64,000 nt of DNA from Alkalilimnicola ehrlichii (GCF_003399765.1 NZ_NFZV01000018.1:30782-94781); one strand, 5' to 3'; shown: positions 56,797-63,912, counted from the first letter of the stretch. Numbers and translations are program-made. Notes: a model not told the origin generated them from the sequence alone.

Positions 56797-57053
56797 ACCC
56801 TCGCCCTCAGCGTTTTTCGTGGTATGGGGGAAGTATCTGGTAATAGTGCCATAGGCGAGGGGGAAGGCACAGAGCCTAAGGCAAACGTGGCAAGTTGTAA
56901 GGTTTTGCTTCCAAGTCAGTGTATTAACGGCGGCTAGTTGAGGTGGGCTATCGAGGAGGGTGTTATGCGGTCCTGCGTTCATTAAGGACATGGCTGTCCC
57001 GGTAAGGACATGGCTGTCCCGGTAAGGACATGGCTGTCCCGGTGTCGGTCTCC
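56797..57053 (-). other. Leader of the NTase-HEPN gene with 20-bp tandem repeats
   Basis: This stretch upstream of the NTase-HEPN gene holds the triple repeat (56983-57042). No other gene or clear promoter is seen. Confidence 0.4.
56983..57042. repeat. Three tandem 20-bp palindromic repeats
   Basis: The unit TAAGGACATGGCTGTCCCGG occurs three times without interruption (56983, 57003, 57023). Each contains GGACA-tggc-TGTCC, a 5-bp hairpin. The unit is not a multiple of 3 and the copies are identical. Confidence 0.85.
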
Positions 57054-57132
57054 GGCCCAATGCCCGCTATAAACGGCGCGAGAAACGAGCGCCCGGCGAC
57101 CCCAGGGAGCGAATTTAATGGCTTGGTTAGGC
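57054..57132 (-). repeat. Degenerate attC of the DUF2938 cassette
   Basis: On the minus strand the site begins GCCTAAC, with TAA serving as the gene's stop, and ends ATTGGGC where GTTGGGC is expected. The G to A change hits the essential cleavage triplet, so this site is probably inactive. Length is about 79 bases. Confidence 0.5.
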
Positions 57133-57630
57133 GTGGGCCGGCAAGATAAAACTCAACATCAACGCGGCAAAGTAAAGCCCCACGCCAAAAGATGCATGTG
57201 CCATAAGGCTCCTGATTCGAGCTTGTTTCGGGTTCGGCGTTTTAGATGCCGCCATCCCAAGCCCAAATGCCGGTTGCATAACAAAGAAGGGCACAGCCAC
57301 GGTTGCCAGGCCAAAAATTATAGGTGGAATTATCGTGGGCTCCTGTAACCATGCAGGAGATGCGATCGCGACAAGAATCGCAGCGAATACCACACCAATC
57401 ACATAATGAGCACCCCAGCCGATATGACACTCCAAGACTTTCGGCTCAGACTGCCCGATGCCCTGATGTGCGAAGCGCCCTTCGGGCATATGCCCAAGCC
57501 ATCGCCCAACAAGACAGTAATTTAGCGACGGAATTGCAAAAGCCCGTTTCAGGAAAAATGCCCAAAGATCCATTACCAGCGTTGCACCGACCCCAAGAGA
57601 TACAATGCTAAAGAATAAGCTGATTTCCAT
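57127..57630 (-). CDS. DUF2938 membrane protein (cassette gene)
   Basis: The 167-residue product is an inner-membrane protein with four hydrophobic segments. It starts MEISLFFSIVSLGVGATLVMDLWAFFLKR and keeps HIGWGAHYVIGVVFA typical of DUF2938. A near-perfect ribosome-binding site (GGAGGTGTC) precedes the ATG. Stop codon and attC R'' coincide. Function unknown; members are common as integron cassettes. Confidence 0.8.
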   Translation of the reverse strand: MEISLFFSIVSLGVGATLVMDLWAFFLKRAFAIPSLNYCLVGRWLGHMPEGRFAHQGIGQSEPKVLECHIGWGAHYVIGVVFAAILVAIASPAWLQEPTIIPPIIFGLATVAVPFFVMQPAFGLGMAASKTPNPKQARIRSLMAHASFGVGLYFAALMLSFILPAHA

Positions 57631-57659
57631 GACACCTCCTGATGTCGATTACTGATAAT

Positions 57660-57719
57660 GCCTAACGCCGGAGTTAAGCTGCCGTGCGTAGCGCGATCAG
57701 CTTGAACGACTTGTTATGT
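57660..57719 (-). repeat. attC site of the small membrane-protein cassette
   Basis: The plus strand runs from GCCTAAC (57660-57666) to GTTATGT (57713-57719), with GCCGGAGTTAAGC and GCTTGAACGAC as inner complementary arms. This is a textbook 60-base attC. Confidence 0.85.
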
Positions 57720-57773
57720 GCAGCTTTGGACCCGAAGCCACGGCAAAACCATTTAAAGGTTGTGTCAAATGTG

Positions 57774-58094
57774 TTAAATAATTTGCCAATGTGAACTAAT
57801 GATCCTAAATGAAAAACCACCAACAAACCCAATGGCGACATGGCTTGCCAGATATAGTGGTTTTTCACTTTTAACGTACAAGTAGCTTAAATAAACGCCG
57901 CCAGCAATTACTATCTCGCCAATACCAATGAAAAGCGACCAAAATAAAGCGCCGAATCCCATGTATGGGATGGCGATTATAAGCATAAAAACATTGTCAA
58001 ATTCGGGGTGTCCTTTTCCGAAAAAGAATGCTGCATAAAATCCAGAAAATAATAGATGCCAAGCTGCAAAAAGTAGCGCTAATTTCTTTGTCAT
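57774..58094 (-). CDS. Small integral membrane protein (cassette gene)
   Basis: The 106-residue product has about three or four hydrophobic segments (LALLFAAWHLLFSGFYAAFFF, NVFMLIIAIPYMGFGALFW, EIVIAGGVYLSYLYV) and little else. Base composition is clearly more AT-rich than flanking genes, in line with recent acquisition. The attC lies about 55 bases downstream. No family is recognised. Confidence 0.65.
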   Translation of the reverse strand: MTKKLALLFAAWHLLFSGFYAAFFFGKGHPEFDNVFMLIIAIPYMGFGALFWSLFIGIGEIVIAGGVYLSYLYVKSEKPLYLASHVAIGFVGGFSFRIISSHWQII

Positions 58095-58403
58095 TCTTTA
58101 ACACATAACAGTGATTAGACAGCGCGCTCTACGCTGGCAAAAAACGCGCGCTTCATATTCCGCGCATTGGCTGCCACAAGGCCCTGCTTATATTGTTGAT
58201 TACCAGTACCTTAGCGAACTTCCGCGCTCAGCACCATGCGTTCGGTTGCCGTCTATGATCCGCTCCAGCAACAACGCTGCCCATCAAGACAGCTTAGGGA
58301 GCATGTATATAACAAGGAAGCCACAGCCGGGGAAATGGCTGGCTGTCCTCGGGTTTCGGGTTTGGTGAACAAACTCAGACTTGAGTAACGCCCGCACCCG
58401 GAG
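58095..58403. other. Cassette junction with repeat copy 2 and a half attC
   Basis: About 309 bases lie between the small membrane gene and the TetR gene. Repeat copy 2 (58181-58231) is about 80% identical to 55800-55850. Just beyond the TetR stop, 58381-58406 reads on the minus strand as a right half of an attC (GTAACTCCGG...GGCGTTACTC). On the left side, GTTATGTG immediately before the membrane gene marks the boundary of that cassette. Confidence 0.4.
58181..58231 (-). repeat. Repeated element, copy 2
   Basis: This 51-base core matches copy 1 (55800-55850) at about 41 of 51 positions. Both copies lie 5' of a cassette gene and share a downstream TCTARTCRCTGTT end. It may be the conserved part of long attC sites. 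Confidence 0.6.
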
Positions 58404-59180
58404 TTACTGATCGGGAGCCCCCTGTTTGCGCTCAATCAGCAACGTCATGCCATCCAGAAACCGTTCCAGTCCGAATTTGAAGGCACGCAGCGGGTCACCG
58501 ACACCATACGCCTCTCCAGCGATCGGACCGACTCGCGAGCTAACGGGGTAGGGCGAAAAATCGAGCGTTTCCATAAACGGCGCTATGGTATACCACCATT
58601 CCGTGTCGCTCATGCCGGTGTCTTTCCACACCGCTTGCTCCCGCGCCGCATGCCGAACGGCACCCAGCACATAGTTGTGCAGTGAGGTCACCGTCAGGTC
58701 CATCTCTATTTCATCCAGCCCAAGCCCGTCTACGGCGCTGAGTGCTAGCTCATAACTGGCCAATGTATTTGGCCCCATGACCGGGCGGTGCGTTTCCATC
58801 TCAACCACCCAGGTGTGGCGCATGTAGTGCTGCCAGAGGTTTTCTGCAATATAGGTCAGCCGTTGATGCCAGTTCATGTTCTCCCAGCCTTCCGGAGGCT
58901 CAGTGCATTCCGCCAACACCTGGTCCAACATCAGGTCGCGCAACTCCGCTATGGAAGGCACATGGGTGTAGAACGACATGGGAGATATGCCGACAGCTTC
59001 AGCCACCTTGCGCGTGCTAACGGCGTCTATGCCCTCCGCATCCGCGATGGCAATGGCGGATGTCACCAGCTCATTTAGGCTGACCTTGGGTTTCGGCCCA
59101 CGGCGAGGGGCCTGCACCTTGCCCCACAGCAGTTGCATCAGCTTGAGGGGATCGCCCTTGCCGGAGAATTCCTGCGACAT
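58404..59180 (-). CDS. TetR-family regulator
   Basis: This one-component repressor has about 258 residues. The N-terminal helix-turn-helix is VSTRKVAEAVGISPMSFYTHV; the rest is a ligand-binding helical domain. It is divergent from a two-gene ABC exporter, with a palindrome between them, so it should repress that exporter and be released by its substrate. ATG 59180 has AAGGA 9 bases upstream; a GTG 6 bases before is alternative. Confidence 0.85.
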   Translation of the reverse strand: MSQEFSGKGDPLKLMQLLWGKVQAPRRGPKPKVSLNELVTSAIAIADAEGIDAVSTRKVAEAVGISPMSFYTHVPSIAELRDLMLDQVLAECTEPPEGWENMNWHQRLTYIAENLWQHYMRHTWVVEMETHRPVMGPNTLASYELALSAVDGLGLDEIEMDLTVTSLHNYVLGAVRHAAREQAVWKDTGMSDTEWWYTIAPFMETLDFSPYPVSSRVGPIAGEAYGVGDPLRAFKFGLERFLDGMTLLIERKQGAPDQ

Positions 59181-59225
59181 CTTCACGCATCCTTAAAAAA
59201 CTATTTACACCGTACAACATTTAAA

Positions 59226-59252
59226 ATAACCTTGTTCGCTGTACAAGGTTAT
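59226..59252. promoter_or_regulatory. Candidate TetR operator
   Basis: ATAACCTTG and CAAGGTTAT form a perfect inverted repeat with 9-bp arms and a 9-base spacer, in the gap between the divergent TetR and ABC exporter genes. Confidence 0.6.
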
Positions 59253-59335
59253 AGCCAGAGCCCCCGTCTGTCGAGCGGAGGCGGTGCTATTCCGTGTGCC
59301 GTCATCACCACTCCGAGGAAAGCGGGGGAGCCTGC

Positions 59336-60301
59336 ATGATTCGAGCAAGCAATTTGACACGCACATTCAAAACCAAGGCGGGGCCGGTAGAAGCCGTACG
59401 CGGCCTCAGCCTTGAGGTGGCAGAGGGAGAACTGGTGGCCTTTCTGGGGCCCAATGGAGCAGGCAAGTCCACCTCGGTGCGCATGCTGACCTCCTTGCTG
59501 CCTCCGACTTCCGGGCAGGCCATGATCGGCGGCCACGACGTTGCGCGCAACCCGGTCGCTGTGCGGCAACTGATCGGCTACGTAGGGCAGGGAACCGGTT
59601 CCGGCCCTTACCACCGGGTGAGAGACGAATTGATCACCCAGGGCCGGGCCTATCGCATGTCTTACCCCGATGCCAGAAAGCGGGCTGATGAGCTGCTGGC
59701 CATTCTGGAGCTGGAGCCGCAGGCGGATCGCGACTGCGCCACCCTGTCCGGCGGTCAAAAACGCCGACTGGATGTGGCTCTGGGTCTGATGCATACACCC
59801 AGAATTCTTTTTCTGGATGAACCGTCGACCGGATTGGACCCCCATTCACGGGCCAACTTGTGGGAGCACATTATTCGCCTGCGCCGGCAAACGGGCATGA
59901 CTATATTTCTGACCACCCACTATCTGGATGAAGCCGACAATATGGCCGAACGGGTCATGATCATGGATCACGGCAAGATGATTGCCGATGACATGCCGGA
60001 GAAGCTGAAGGCCGATCTGGCGGGTGACCAGATTCGGCTACGCTTCCGCTCCGAACGGGAGGCCGGCTCGGCAGCCGAACAGGCCCGCAACCTGCCCGCC
60101 GCCCGAGACATAGCGCGAGAAGGTAACCACCTGACGTTAACGGTTAATAAGGGAGAGAGCTTACTGCCGGGGTTTATCTGTGAGTTGCATAACAGCGGCG
60201 TTGAGACTCAGAGCGCGAATATACACCGCCCAACGCTGGACGACGTGTTTCTGAGCCTGACCGGCCGCAGCCTGCGGGAAACCGCCGAGCCGCCAGCCTG
60301 A
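59336..60301 (+). CDS. ABC exporter ATP-binding protein, DrrA-like
   Basis: This 321-residue ABC ATPase has Walker A GPNGAGKST (residues 38-46), signature LSGGQKRRLDVALGL and Walker B ILFLDEPSTGLD. The C-terminal extension (about residues 230-320) is as in DrrA. GGGGGAG precedes the ATG. It drives the permease of the next gene. It is the second DrrAB-like system in the window and resembles the one at 20.4-22.1 kb in design. Confidence 0.9.
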   Translation: MIRASNLTRTFKTKAGPVEAVRGLSLEVAEGELVAFLGPNGAGKSTSVRMLTSLLPPTSGQAMIGGHDVARNPVAVRQLIGYVGQGTGSGPYHRVRDELITQGRAYRMSYPDARKRADELLAILELEPQADRDCATLSGGQKRRLDVALGLMHTPRILFLDEPSTGLDPHSRANLWEHIIRLRRQTGMTIFLTTHYLDEADNMAERVMIMDHGKMIADDMPEKLKADLAGDQIRLRFRSEREAGSAAEQARNLPAARDIAREGNHLTLTVNKGESLLPGFICELHNSGVETQSANIHRPTLDDVFLSLTGRSLRETAEPPA

Positions 60302-60343
60302 GTCGCCGTGCTTTGTTATTGAATATCTCAGAGGAGTGGCTTT

Positions 60344-61099
60344 ATGGCTTTCATTCAGGATACGTTGATTTCCTTCCGCCGGGAGATGACGCCAACTCTG
60401 CGCAGTTGGTACTACATTGTGTTCGGCATTCTTCAGCCCTTGCTGTATCTGGGCCTCTTTGTGCCTTTGCTGACCAGCGTGCCAACGGGTACGGAGGGCA
60501 ATCCACTGCAGTGGTTTGTGCCCGGCATGATCGTGATGTTGGTGTTGTTCACCACCGTTAGTTGTGGCTGGGCATTGACCGAAGAACTGATGTCCGGCAG
60601 TTTCGAGCGCTTTCTGGCAACCCCTATGAGTCGGCCGGCCATTCTGGTTGGGCGTTCGCTCAAAGAGCTGGCGCCCTTGCTGGTGCAGGCCGTCATTATC
60701 ATTGCGGTGGTTGCGCCATTTGGCCTGGTGCTGCACCTGCTGCCAATGCTGCTGGGCTTGGTGTTGCTGCTGATCTTTGGCATTGGCGTAGCCTCGCTGT
60801 CCTATGCCCTGGCCATTGCCAGCAAGCATGACGGTGGCCTGTTCTACATGGTATCGCACTCGGTCGCCTTGCCGCTGATGCTGCTCGGTGGCGTACTCCT
60901 GCCGATGGATCTGGCGCCCGACTGGCTGTACACAGCCTCCCGCTTCAACCCACTGACGTATCTGGTAGAAGCAGAGCGGTCACTGTTTACCGGGGCGGTG
61001 TTCACGCAGTCCGTGCTTTATGGCGCCTTGATGGCCGGCGTTGTGGCGCTGGTGGGGCTATTGGTGGGTACGCTGACGATCCGAAGGGCTGGGTTGTAG
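60344..61099 (+). CDS. ABC-2 type exporter permease, DrrB-like
   Basis: This 251-residue membrane protein has six hydrophobic segments and the LMSGSFERFLATPMSRPAILVGRSL docking region of ABC-2 permeases. It begins 42 bases after the ATPase stop and has GAGGAG before its ATG. Together with the ATPase it forms an exporter, probably for a lipophilic drug or peptide, controlled by the divergent TetR. Confidence 0.88.
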   Translation: MAFIQDTLISFRREMTPTLRSWYYIVFGILQPLLYLGLFVPLLTSVPTGTEGNPLQWFVPGMIVMLVLFTTVSCGWALTEELMSGSFERFLATPMSRPAILVGRSLKELAPLLVQAVIIIAVVAPFGLVLHLLPMLLGLVLLLIFGIGVASLSYALAIASKHDGGLFYMVSHSVALPLMLLGGVLLPMDLAPDWLYTASRFNPLTYLVEAERSLFTGAVFTQSVLYGALMAGVVALVGLLVGTLTIRRAGL

Positions 61100-61119
61100 A
61101 GAAGGGTGATCGCAGCCAC

Positions 61120-61172
61120 CGGCGGGGGAATTTCAAGCAAATGGCAGCAAATTCCCCCCGCCGGTTTGCTCC
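61120..61172. terminator. Large inverted repeat between convergent genes
   Basis: ACCGGCGGGGGAATTT pairs with AAATTCCCCCCGCCGGT around a 15-base loop (one extra C). It lies between the exporter permease and the convergent GFA cassette gene and would terminate both. It also resembles the arms of an attC, but the GTT triplet is not seen. Confidence 0.5.
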
Positions 61173-61173
61173 A

Positions 61174-61539
61174 CTACCATCCATTGAGCCCATCGACGTG
61201 CTTGATCGGAAGGCTGGAAATATCAAACGACTCGAACAATCTCGCATTCACCCCCACCAGAGGCTCACCAGGCGAGCCGTCATATGTCCATGATGATTGC
61301 TGGTAATAATATGACAAGCCATGGCAACTGCTGCAGAAGTGATGCTGAGGTGCCATTGGGTCCGTCCCCGTTACAACGGTTCTCCCCACCGACTCAAACG
61401 TTACGTCTTCAGGGCTGTAGTAGGCCCACAGGACCCCGTGCTTTGAGCAAAAGGTACAGTTGCATTCAGTCAAACTCGTTGGAGCTGCCGCGACGACTAG
61501 GCGTGTAGCCCCACAATGGCATTTTGATTCGATCTGCAT
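61174..61539 (-). CDS. GFA-family zinc protein (cassette gene)
   Basis: The 121-residue product belongs to the GFA (glutathione-dependent formaldehyde-activating) family. The zinc sites are visible as CHCG (C7, C9), ECNCTFC (C26, C28, C31) and CSSCHG. Proteins of this family act on one-carbon adducts or have other roles; the specific role is open. The attC-like right half precedes it (its upstream boundary). Confidence 0.8.
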   Translation of the reverse strand: MQIESKCHCGATRLVVAAAPTSLTECNCTFCSKHGVLWAYYSPEDVTFESVGRTVVTGTDPMAPQHHFCSSCHGLSYYYQQSSWTYDGSPGEPLVGVNARLFESFDISSLPIKHVDGLNGW

Positions 61540-61547
61540 ATCTGCCT

Positions 61548-61585
61548 ACCCATTTGGGGCGTCGGCTCCAACGCCGAGTTAAATT
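61548..61585 (-). repeat. Half attC at a cassette boundary
   Basis: After the stop of the DUF3601-like gene the minus strand reads TTTAACTCGGCGTTGGAGC, which has the typical L'-R' end of an attC with cleavage triplet GTT. A left half is not present within the short gap. Confidence 0.5.
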
Positions 61586-61595
61586 CTCTTCCAAC

Positions 61596-61904
61596 CTACG
61601 CTGGGGCGACATGTTCTTCCAGCGCGTGAACGACCGCCTCTTGCTCTTCAGGAATGAGCTGCATCGGGAGCATCCACTCTTGCCGGCCGTCCAACGAGAC
61701 GAATAGCGAGAGGCCAGAGTCATACGGCAAAAAGCTGAAGCCAAGATAGACCCACGATTCTCCGACCGGATGGACGTCACCATCATAGTCCGTGAAGGCT
61801 TTGATGACCTTGTACTGCCTGCCCGCAACAAGGGCACCGTAATCCGAGCCACAGTTCGGGGCTCGACTACTCGTCCAAAAACCCTTTGCCCTAGGACCGA
61901 ACAT
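61596..61904 (-). CDS. DUF3601-like protein (cassette gene)
   Basis: The 102-residue product has a block YKVIKAFTDYDGDVHPVGESWVYLGFSFLPYDSGLS and SLFVSLDG that resembles DUF3601 proteins of unknown function. AGGA lies before the ATG at 61904. A longer frame exists upstream but is only extension through an attC remnant. The start is not certain. Confidence 0.6.
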   Translation of the reverse strand: MFGPRAKGFWTSSRAPNCGSDYGALVAGRQYKVIKAFTDYDGDVHPVGESWVYLGFSFLPYDSGLSLFVSLDGRQEWMLPMQLIPEEQEAVVHALEEHVAPA

Positions 61905-61918
61905 GGTGCTTCCTGAAA

Positions 61919-61945
61919 TCCAGCGCCTGGTTGGGCGATTGCGGA
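61919..61945 (-). repeat. Truncated attC (left half)
   Basis: Minus-strand GCCCAACCAGGCGCTGG is an R''-L'' end, followed directly by the ribosome-binding site of the DUF3601-like gene. The matching right half is missing. Confidence 0.45.
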
Positions 61946-61953
61946 CGAAACAC

Positions 61954-62163
61954 TTACGGCGGTCCCCATTCAATGTCCCGGGTAGCAATGCCCGCACCAT
62001 AATCCAACATCTCTTCGAACTCGGCGCGCAACGCATCGGCCGACAGCTCTTGCCGAAGCCCAGGGCTAAGGAGAGCGTGGGCGGTCGCAAAGTCCTCGCC
62101 CAGGAGCGCCTCCGCAAAGCGAACCGCCAGCTGCGCGTATGGGGCTGAGTGATTAGCGTCCAC
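61954..62163 (-). CDS. Small hypothetical cassette protein, possibly shortened
   Basis: The 69-residue product reads MDANHSAPYAQLAVRFAEALL with a tail IATRDIEWGPP. From memory of related cassette proteins, the usual member has about 60 more residues between the helical N-terminus and the RDIEWG(R/P)P tail, so this may be an internally deleted copy. That comparison was not checked. Confidence 0.5.
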   Translation of the reverse strand: MDANHSAPYAQLAVRFAEALLGEDFATAHALLSPGLRQELSADALRAEFEEMLDYGAGIATRDIEWGPP

Positions 62164-62635
62164 GAGACCACCTTCTTGTTATTGGGGCCCGTCGCTCAAT
62201 GGACTTGTTAGCTCCCGACTCTGACACCTCAGCATTGCTCAGCGAAAACTGCCGCAGAAGTGCTAACGTTCGCTCCGACACCACTAATAGATGGGAGTCA
62301 GATAACCCGAGATCGGCTTTCCCAGCTCGTCCCATGACTTTGAGCCAACGGAACCTTGGTAGCTCGGTCTTTTCATGACGCTCTGTGAATTCTGTAGCCA
62401 GCGATATCTCTGCGTCCGCCAGAAAGAACCCGCTTAGACCAGCCTGCTGAAGAGCCTGCCCAACGCGCTCTGACACAAGGAAGCATGGGAAGGACTCCAC
62501 CAACTCATCGCCCAGCCAGCCTTGAAACTCGCAATGCAGCGCATGGACAACAGGGGGATGAACAGAGGTGTCCGCCTCTGTGTTCGCTCCCCAGCCGCCG
62601 GCTACTTCAGGTTCAAGTTGATAGTACGTCGTCAT
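62153..62635 (-). CDS. Immunity-like hypothetical protein (cassette gene)
   Basis: The 160-residue product begins MTTYYQLEPEVAGGWGANT and has LHCEFQGWLGDELVESFPCF and FRWLKVMGRAG. This type resembles small immunity proteins of polymorphic toxin systems, but I cannot name the family. Its last 20-odd residues (from GANKSIERR) come from an attC-derived sequence. It overlaps the start of the next cassette gene by 11 bases. Confidence 0.6.
   Translation of the reverse strand: MTTYYQLEPEVAGGWGANTEADTSVHPPVVHALHCEFQGWLGDELVESFPCFLVSERVGQALQQAGLSGFFLADAEISLATEFTERHEKTELPRFRWLKVMGRAGKADLGLSDSHLLVVSERTLALLRQFSLSNAEVSESGANKSIERRAPITRRWSRGR
62175..62216 (-). repeat. Truncated attC (left half) inside the immunity-like gene
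   Basis: Minus-strand GCTAACAAGTCCATTGAGC is an attC R''-L'' end. The remainder of the site is lost and the sequence runs directly into the next cassette. Confidence 0.45.
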
Positions 62636-62648
62636 CGGTTCATATGAG

Positions 62649-62722
62649 CGCTAACGCAGAGCTAAGCTGCCGGCTCTGGAGCGCCAGCGGAAGAGCCGGT
62701 CGGCTTCAGCGTCAGGTTGGCT
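62649..62722 (-). repeat. attC site overlapping the methyltransferase C-terminus
   Basis: The ends CGCTAAC (62649-62655) and GTTGGCT (62716-62722) with inner complementary arms (GAGCTAAGCTGCCGG..., CCGGTCGGCTTC) form an attC of about 74 bases. The methyltransferase reading frame goes through it: the last residues ANLTLKPTGSSAGAPEPAA are attC-coded. Confidence 0.7.
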
Positions 62723-63474
62723 CTGGAAGACTTTGTGGCAGCAAATCGCAAACGGACGTAATCCGCCACCCAACGCCCGTCTCCGTCGCAAAGTGCCGGC
62801 CGGCAACGCTCAACAACTTCCACGACAAACCTTTTGCGTTTCTCTTGCGGAAGACCATTGATGAAGCTTTGCGCGAAGGTCTCCAACCAACCTGTGACGT
62901 CGTTTGGAAGAGGCGTCGGCCGAGCAAAAGCCTGTACTGTCAACGGCTCAAACCCATAGCGCTCCAGAAGTAAGCGATACTCCTCCGCCCGTGGGAAGAA
63001 CCATGGATTAAAGGGGGTGGCATCAATGCCTCTGGCGGTAAGCGCCTCGTCCAGCGCACGTCGGATAGTCGCCACATTGCCATAGCCGCCGAACTCACCA
63101 ACAAAGCGTCCGCCGGGCTTCAGCGCTCGATAGACCCCGTTCAACACGAGGCCGGGATGAGTCATCCAGTGCAAGGCCGCATTGGAAAATACAGCATCGA
63201 ACTCGCTCTCGAACTGTAGCTCATGCCCATCTACGACTCGCGCATCCACTCCCTTGCTGATGGCTGCGGCGACCATTTCTGGACTTGCGTCAACGCCGAC
63301 TACGCGGCAACCGGCATCATGCATTTCCTTTGTGAGTACCCCATCTCCGCAGCCGAGGTCAAGAATTCGCTCGCCTGGACGCGGCGCCAGCAGATCGACC
63401 ACCGGCGCACCGAGCTCGGAGACAAAGTGCGCCTGCTCGGCATACTGCGCCGGATTCCATTTTTGCTTATCCAT
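62662..63474 (-). CDS. SAM-dependent methyltransferase (cassette gene)
   Basis: This 270-residue class I methyltransferase has motif I ILDLGCGDGVLTKEM with the SAM-binding glycines, then VVGVDASPEMV and an acidic VDGHELQF (motif II region). The fold resembles trans-aconitate/Tam-like methyltransferases. The substrate is unknown. The C-terminal ~20 residues are coded by its attC. ATG 63474 is used; the frame opens 24 bases earlier at a TTG. Confidence 0.82.
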   Translation of the reverse strand: MDKQKWNPAQYAEQAHFVSELGAPVVDLLAPRPGERILDLGCGDGVLTKEMHDAGCRVVGVDASPEMVAAAISKGVDARVVDGHELQFESEFDAVFSNAALHWMTHPGLVLNGVYRALKPGGRFVGEFGGYGNVATIRRALDEALTARGIDATPFNPWFFPRAEEYRLLLERYGFEPLTVQAFARPTPLPNDVTGWLETFAQSFINGLPQEKRKRFVVEVVERCRPALCDGDGRWVADYVRLRFAATKSSRANLTLKPTGSSAGAPEPAA

Positions 63475-63500
63475 GGGCTTCCACTGCTCCTTACGCAAAA

Positions 63501-63554
63501 GCTAACTTCAAGTTGCAGCTGACGGCTTCGCCGCGGCTGCAACTTGAAGTTAGC
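63501..63554 (-). repeat. attC site of the first cassette
   Basis: GCTAACTTCAAGTTGCAGC (63501-63519) and GCTGCAACTTGAAGTTAGC (63536-63554) are perfect 19-bp inverted arms with a 16-base loop. The ends give GCTAAC and GTTAGC. The site lies right beyond the stop of the first cassette gene. Confidence 0.85.
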
Positions 63555-63837
63555 TTAGCCGGCATCACGAGGCGCCGCACCGGCTGCCCTAAACCAACGG
63601 TTTTCATAGAACCTAATTACCTCGTTCACCAACTGCAGGATATCGTAGCCCGCCACCGTGTACCCCAGGAGGACCCTTCTCGAAGCTCTGCACAGCACTT
63701 ATGTCCGGCCACTGGTCAACCGAGAGACCGTACTCTGTCCCTACCTCATGCTCTAGCGGCCGCAAGTGCTTGGTGTGATTACAGAGTCCGTTGAGCAACT
63801 TAAACGCGCGTAAGCGGTAGATTTCCTCGAAGAACAC
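63555..63837 (-). CDS. First cassette gene, hypothetical, frameshifted
   Basis: From GTG 63837 the frame reads FFEEIYRLRAFKLLNGLCNHTKHLRPLEHEVG and SVDQWPDISAVQSFEKG. Shifting by one base near 63680 gives LLGYTVAGYDILQLVNEV and a stop at the attC. The shift needs one extra base to be removed, unlike the deletions elsewhere. About 93 residues when joined. The N-terminus may be cut at the attI junction. No family is recognised. Confidence 0.5.
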
Positions 63838-63912
63838 CTCAGCGCCGGCTCAGAGCACGGCTCAGAGCGGACACCCACTTACTTGCTTACCCCCTGATCA
63901 CCCCGCCGCTTT

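Noticed and set aside
56983..57042. CRISPR array
   Set aside because: The three 20-bp copies are directly joined with no spacers, and no cas gene is near.
60161..60859. A His/Gln-rich 232-codon frame on the minus strand
   Set aside because: It is the reverse of the ABC exporter genes; composition is an artefact of the opposite strand.
61120..61172. attC site between the ABC permease and GFA genes
   Set aside because: The arms are long and GC-rich but no GTT cleavage triplet is seen at either end, so a bidirectional terminator is preferred.
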